A stretch of DNA of 9,278 bases from RGIG7300 sp045657645. GTDB taxonomy: Bacteria > Bacillota > Clostridia > Oscillospirales > CAG-272. The DNA is taken from positions 1-9,278 of the forward strand of contig JAZOTL010000106.1 in the NCBI GenBank assembly GCA_045657645.1. The letters run 5' to 3'. The position numbers were made by a program, and so were the translations under genes. The notes under the pieces were generated by a model. That model was not told the origin of the DNA. It worked only from the letters and a program-made list of their open reading frames with translations, and ran no database searches. Of this stretch, positions 7,267-9,278 are shown piece after piece (position 1 is the first letter of the stretch; each line of letters begins with the position of its first letter).

Positions 7267-7938
7267 TTACCATACAAAGGGTATAAGACGGAATTTTACT
7301 TTTTGCTTGTATTCACGGTAGCCGACAAGCTCTTTTTCAAGAAATTCCTCTTCGTTTTTAATTCGTTTTGCTATGATAAAAGGATAGGCAAGGAAAATAA
7401 CAAAGGCATACACAGAGCCGAGCACAAGGGGTATTGATAAAAATAAAAGCAGTGTAGCGGTGTACATTGGGTGCCTTACTATTCCATACAATCCCGTATC
7501 AATAACCTTTTGGTTTTCTTGCACTTCAATGGTGCGGCTAAGGTATCTGTTTTGTTTGAGCACCATAGCGTAAAGGATATAGCCGCAAATAAAAATGAGT
7601 GCCGCAATTATTACAACCACCCCGGGTAATGTGTACCAGCCGAAGCGATAACCAAGACCTGCTATTATAAAACCGCCTGAAAACATAAGACCGCTTTATT
7701 TTACAACTATTTGTTGTTCAACTTCTTTTTCTTTTGCGCAAAGCCGCTTTTTCAATAGCTCAGGGTCTTTTGTCATCATTACTATCCCAGCAATAAACAT
7801 CGGTATAAACAAAATGCCCATAAGCAACCAACCGTTAAAAAAGCTAAAGGTACCCGCAGGCCAAAATATCATCAATCCAACGAGAATTACTCCTAATAAA
7901 AATTTTGTTATGGCTTGTAGAAATAATTTTATTGTCAT
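7267..7938 (-). pseudogene. PEMT/ICMT-type membrane methyltransferase, interrupted by one in-frame TAA
   Basis: Read through the stop, this is a protein of about 223 residues of the isoprenylcysteine carboxyl methyltransferase / phospholipid N-methyltransferase-like family: SAM-dependent integral membrane enzymes of mostly unknown bacterial substrates. The ATG at 7938 has AAGGAG (7951-7946) seven bases upstream. Residues 1-80 hold two membrane helices and the K-D-P-E-L-L-K-K-R-L motif, then a TAA stops at 7698-7696. The same frame continues S-G-L-M-F-S-G-G-F-I-I-A-G and on to the family's SAM site (DTGLYGIVRHPMY), a helix, and the N-E-E-E…GYREYKQKVKFRLIPF end. Family members, as I recall them, read K-L-S-x-L-M-F here, so TTA to TAA is the simplest cause. 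Restart at ATG 7686 lacks a good ribosome site and would lose two helices. It is probably inactive, unless this is a sequencing error. Confidence 0.8.
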
Positions 7939-8014
7939 AGAAGTTCTCCTTATAGCGAAGCTGCGCCAAGGTGCATAGATTTTGTTGCTAACTTGTTTTC
8001 AAATATATAAGTAT

Positions 8015-8043
8015 AATATATCACAAATCCGTTTGATTTTCAA
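8015..8043 (-). promoter_or_regulatory. Promoter of the interrupted methyltransferase gene
   Basis: On the - strand, TTGAAA (8043-8038), a 17-bp spacer and TATATT (8020-8015) form a good sigma-70 promoter. The leader to the ATG at 7938 would be about 70 bases. An intact promoter and ribosome site in front of a broken reading frame suggest recent inactivation. Confidence 0.6.
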
Positions 8044-8045
8044 TG

Positions 8046-8120
8046 TTAAGTGAAGTTTGGCCGCAAAGTGAAGTTAAGTATGCCACATATTGTGCCGAAG
8101 GCACACTTCACGTTCCGCGA
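8046..8120. repeat. AAGTGAAG-rich palindromic intergenic element
   Basis: The segment holds two direct copies of AAGTGAAG (8048-8055 and 8066-8073). The second is matched by an inverted ACTTCAC (8105-8111, against 8068-8074). Inside lies a perfect hairpin, TGTGCC-GAA-GGCACA (8091-8105), and a smaller palindrome, TATG-CCA-CATA (8079-8089). It is non-coding and lies directly upstream of the methyltransferase promoter. From memory it resembles dispersed repeats in gut Clostridia genomes, but copy number cannot be judged from one window. Confidence 0.45.
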
Positions 8121-8136
8121 ATAGAAACATTTAGTT

Positions 8137-8180
8137 GAAAAGGAACACCCTTTGTCTACCGATAAAGGGTGTTCCTTTTC
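8137..8180 (-). terminator. Long hairpin downstream of the 113-residue membrane protein gene
   Basis: A 17-bp perfect stem (8137-8153 with 8164-8180) encloses a 10-base loop which reads GTCTACCGAT on + . On the - strand the stem ends in TTTTC, then A-rich sequence, so the U-tract is short; termination may be weak or may involve RNA processing. Its loop shares the TTGTCTACC core with the hairpin at 8661-8696. Confidence 0.6.
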
Positions 8181-8214
8181 TGCTAAAGAGCAGTATAACG
8201 GTGCGTAAATGGGG
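8181..8214 (-). repeat. Conserved 3' module, copy A
   Basis: This stretch aligns with 8703-8736 at about three quarters identity by hand (shared blocks AAAGAGC, GGTG, GTAAA, TGGGG on the + strand). Both copies lie between the stop codon of a - strand gene and a hairpin with the same loop core. The rest of the interval up to the stop codon at 8268 shows nothing further that I can name. Confidence 0.5.
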
Positions 8215-8267
8215 CAAAGAAATGCGAAAAGGTGCTTATAATGTCCCGTCTTTATGGTGTAGACAGA

Positions 8268-8609
8268 TTAAACTCCGCCTGTCGTTGCTACAAAAACCAT
8301 TAACGCTACTAAGAAACATACAATGTAAACCACAGGTGAAAGTATCGTCCATATTATCCAACCTTTACGGGGCATACCGTCCAATCGTCTTTTGCGCAGT
8401 GCACAAAAATTCAGTATCGTTCCAATCAACATTGCCGGCAACACAAATAGAACACCTGTAAAATCAAGCACAAAATACGCCAATGTACGTCCTATAGAAC
8501 TGTCATAGTTGCTCCGATAAACGAGGCAAAGAACAATGTCAATCAAACAAAGAATGCTGTATATGCTCTGTATAATCAGTGATGAAATTTCGAGCCTTTT
8601 GTTCTTCAT
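8268..8609 (-). CDS. Small integral membrane protein of unknown function (three predicted helices)
   Basis: This 113-residue protein has three hydrophobic segments at about residues 8-32, 43-69 and 84-108, with a basic loop (LRKRRLDGMPRKG, about 71-83) between the second and third. The ATG at 8609 is chosen because GGAGG (8622-8618) lies eight bases upstream. An open frame runs further upstream to 8750, but it would read through the promoter and the neighbour's terminator hairpin, so a longer protein is unlikely. No catalytic or transporter motif is seen and I do not recognise the family. It has its own promoter. The neighbouring small genes are on the same strand, but a terminator separates them. 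Confidence 0.7.
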   Translation of the reverse strand: MKNKRLEISSLIIQSIYSILCLIDIVLCLVYRSNYDSSIGRTLAYFVLDFTGVLFVLPAMLIGTILNFCALRKRRLDGMPRKGWIIWTILSPVVYIVCFLVALMVFVATTGGV

Positions 8610-8628
8610 AATGGCCACCTCCATTAAC

Positions 8629-8657
8629 ATTATACCATTAACTATATTGGAAGTAAA
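8629..8657 (-). promoter_or_regulatory. Promoter of the 113-residue membrane protein gene
   Basis: On the - strand, TTTACT (8657-8652), a 17-bp spacer and a perfect TATAAT (8634-8629) precede the gene. The expected start near 8622 falls right at the GGAGG ribosome site, so the leader would be very short (about 13 bases). The -35 box sits beside the U-tract of the upstream terminator, a very compact arrangement. Confidence 0.6.
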
Positions 8658-8660
8658 TAT

Positions 8661-8696
8661 AAAAACCTCTCTTGTCTTGGTAGACAAAAGAGGTTT
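8661..8696 (-). terminator. Intrinsic terminator of the S23-type / 79-residue gene pair
   Basis: Arms at 8696-8682 and 8677-8663 pair on the - strand transcript over 15 bp with an ACCA loop, ending in UUUUU. One pair is a U-G wobble on the - strand but a C-A mismatch on +, which indicates that the - strand RNA is the one that folds. The 5' side of the loop carries TTGTCTACC. Confidence 0.75.
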
Positions 8697-8702
8697 CTTT
8701 GT

Positions 8703-8736
8703 TGCGAAAGAGCGACTAAAAGGTGTGTAAATTGGG
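8703..8736 (-). repeat. Conserved 3' module, copy B
   Basis: This is the second copy of the stretch at 8181-8214, here between the stop codon of the 79-residue gene (8762) and the terminator hairpin. Order and spacing (stop, module, hairpin) are the same in both places, so module and hairpin seem to form one unit. Confidence 0.5.
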
Positions 8737-8761
8737 GTAAAAACGACCAAAAGTAGTAAGA

Positions 8762-9001
8762 TCAGTATTTATACACATAAAAATTCCACACACAATTGCT
8801 TCTTTCCCCTGCAGCAAATTCATATTGCATACCATTGATTTTCACCGCATATACCGGAACATCGTAAGATAAATCACTTACCTGAATTCGTTTTTTAGTG
8901 TCCACCCAGTCATAATCGAAAATGTTCACACCAAACAGATGCGTATTACCATCCACTCCGGTTGTTTCTAACTGCCAACTTTTGCTTTTCCACATTTTCA
9001 T
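8762..9001 (-). CDS. Small hypothetical protein (79 residues)
   Basis: The chosen start is the ATG at 9001-8999, with AAGGAGA (9015-9009) seven bases upstream. A longer frame to 9061 exists but lacks this site and would overlap the neighbour more. The ATG overlaps the TGA of the upstream S23-type gene (ATGA), which points to translational coupling. The protein is soluble, with no signal peptide or membrane segment, and rich in aromatic residues and beta-prone stretches (for example YAVKINGMQYEF at 51-62 and the end WNFYVYKY). It has one cysteine (Cys70). I do not recognise the family. Its tight coupling makes a partner or regulator of the four-helix-bundle protein possible. Transcription ends at the hairpin near 8661-8696. 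Confidence 0.7.
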   Translation of the reverse strand: MKMWKSKSWQLETTGVDGNTHLFGVNIFDYDWVDTKKRIQVSDLSYDVPVYAVKINGMQYEFAAGERSNCVWNFYVYKY

Positions 9002-9278
9002 TTTGCATTCTCCTTTGCGGTGCGGCAGGAGGCAATCAGCATTGCTCTTAAGGAGGTGCATTTTGAAGAAAGAGCTTTGAAAGTTTGCTCATCAATATAT
9101 TTCGTTCTGTACAAGAGTTCAAACCAATATCCGGTTACACTTGCTTCTTTCAAGGCGATTTCAAGCTTGGAAATAAAATCCTTTTTGCCTTGTGCATACT
9201 GCGCTTCGTGGATATTGGCACCGATACTTGTACCGCTTCTTCCAATTTGATTGGAGATGATGGATTCTTTGGTAGATT
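8998..9278 (-). CDS. Four-helix-bundle protein, S23/IVP type, 5' end outside window
   Basis: Translating the - strand from the right edge gives 92 residues before TGA at 9000-8998; no start codon is needed because the gene continues beyond the window. The sequence matches the S23 ribosomal / 23S rRNA intervening-sequence protein family (four-helix bundle, TIGR02436-like): R-S-G-T-S-I-G-A-N-I-H-E-A (13-25), then K-D-F-I-S-K-L-E-I-A-L-K-E-A (32-45), Y-W-F-E-L-L (50-55) and the final helix with A-S-C-R-T-A-K. Members are usually about 115-125 residues, so roughly 25-30 N-terminal residues are missing here. Its function is poorly known; relatives are encoded in 23S rRNA insertions, and a distant relative (Avd) serves diversity-generating retroelements. 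No reverse transcriptase is visible here. It is coupled to the 79-residue gene by an ATGA overlap. Confidence 0.85.
   Translation of the reverse strand, partial: STKESIISNQIGRSGTSIGANIHEAQYAQGKKDFISKLEIALKEASVTGYWFELLYRTKYIDEQTFKALSSKCTSLRAMLIASCRTAKENAK

Noticed and set aside
8135..8461. Open frame on + across the hairpin and the membrane protein gene
   Set aside because: It starts within the hairpin arm, has no ribosome site, and overlaps antisense a better-supported gene with three hydrophobic segments.
8137..8700. Two-unit CRISPR array
   Set aside because: Only two diverged copies about 500 bases apart, with genes between them; there is no regular spacer pattern.
8610..8750. N-terminal extension of the 113-residue membrane protein
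   Set aside because: The extension would translate a promoter, a terminator hairpin and the repeated 3' module; the ATG at 8609 has its own GGAGG site.
9002..9061. Longer start for the 79-residue gene
   Set aside because: The ATG at 9001 has AAGGAGA at good spacing and gives an ATGA overlap; the longer form has neither and overlaps the conserved S23-type frame.
9049..9076. AAGGAGGT followed by TTG on + inside the S23-type gene
   Set aside because: It looks like a ribosome site plus start, but the frame closes after five codons and lies antisense to a clear gene.
9020..9250. Open frame on + of 76 codons at the right edge
   Set aside because: It is the antisense shadow of the S23-type four-helix-bundle gene, whose family motifs are unmistakable on -.

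Overview
The window looks like chromosome from a low-to-moderate GC Gram-positive anaerobe of class Clostridia, probably a gut Oscillospirales/Ruminococcaceae-type bacterium. This is inferred from the primary sigma factor, the strong AGGAGG-type ribosome sites, consensus -35/-10 promoters, a lipobox lipoprotein of the LplA type, and secreted proteins whose C-terminal motif style I associate with gut Clostridia. No tRNA, rRNA, CRISPR array, transposase or phage gene is visible.

Left part, + strand (1-4276). The 3' part of the housekeeping sigma factor gene rpoD enters from the left edge. It is followed by an orphan sugar-type ABC solute-binding lipoprotein with its own promoter, set inside an inverted repeat. 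Next comes an iron-type alcohol dehydrogenase. The lipoprotein and dehydrogenase genes each end in a clear intrinsic terminator.

Middle, + strand (4277-7263). A textbook promoter (TTGACA, 17 bp, TATAAT) drives a TTG-initiated gene for an 875-residue secreted protein. Its C-terminal part carries two related beta-plus-helical units, and its middle holds a possible Cx2H...Cx2C metal site. Eighteen bases downstream, with its own ribosome site, lies a 61-residue acidic protein ending in a D-x-N-x-N-G-x-P-D-x-x-E loop that looks calcium-binding. The pair is probably a two-gene operon and is the best candidate here for an undescribed surface system. It ends in a 17-bp hairpin that can terminate transcription from both sides.

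Right part, - strand (7267-9278). Reading leftward from the right edge there are: a partial four-helix-bundle (S23/IVP-type) gene; a 79-residue unknown gene coupled to it by an ATGA overlap; a 113-residue three-helix membrane protein; and a PEMT/ICMT-type membrane methyltransferase broken by one in-frame TAA. The 79-residue and 113-residue genes are each followed by the same diverged 3' module plus a hairpin with related loop sequence. A second, unrelated AAGTGAAG-rich palindromic element lies upstream of the methyltransferase promoter. This right part looks like accessory sequence, unlike the core rpoD side.
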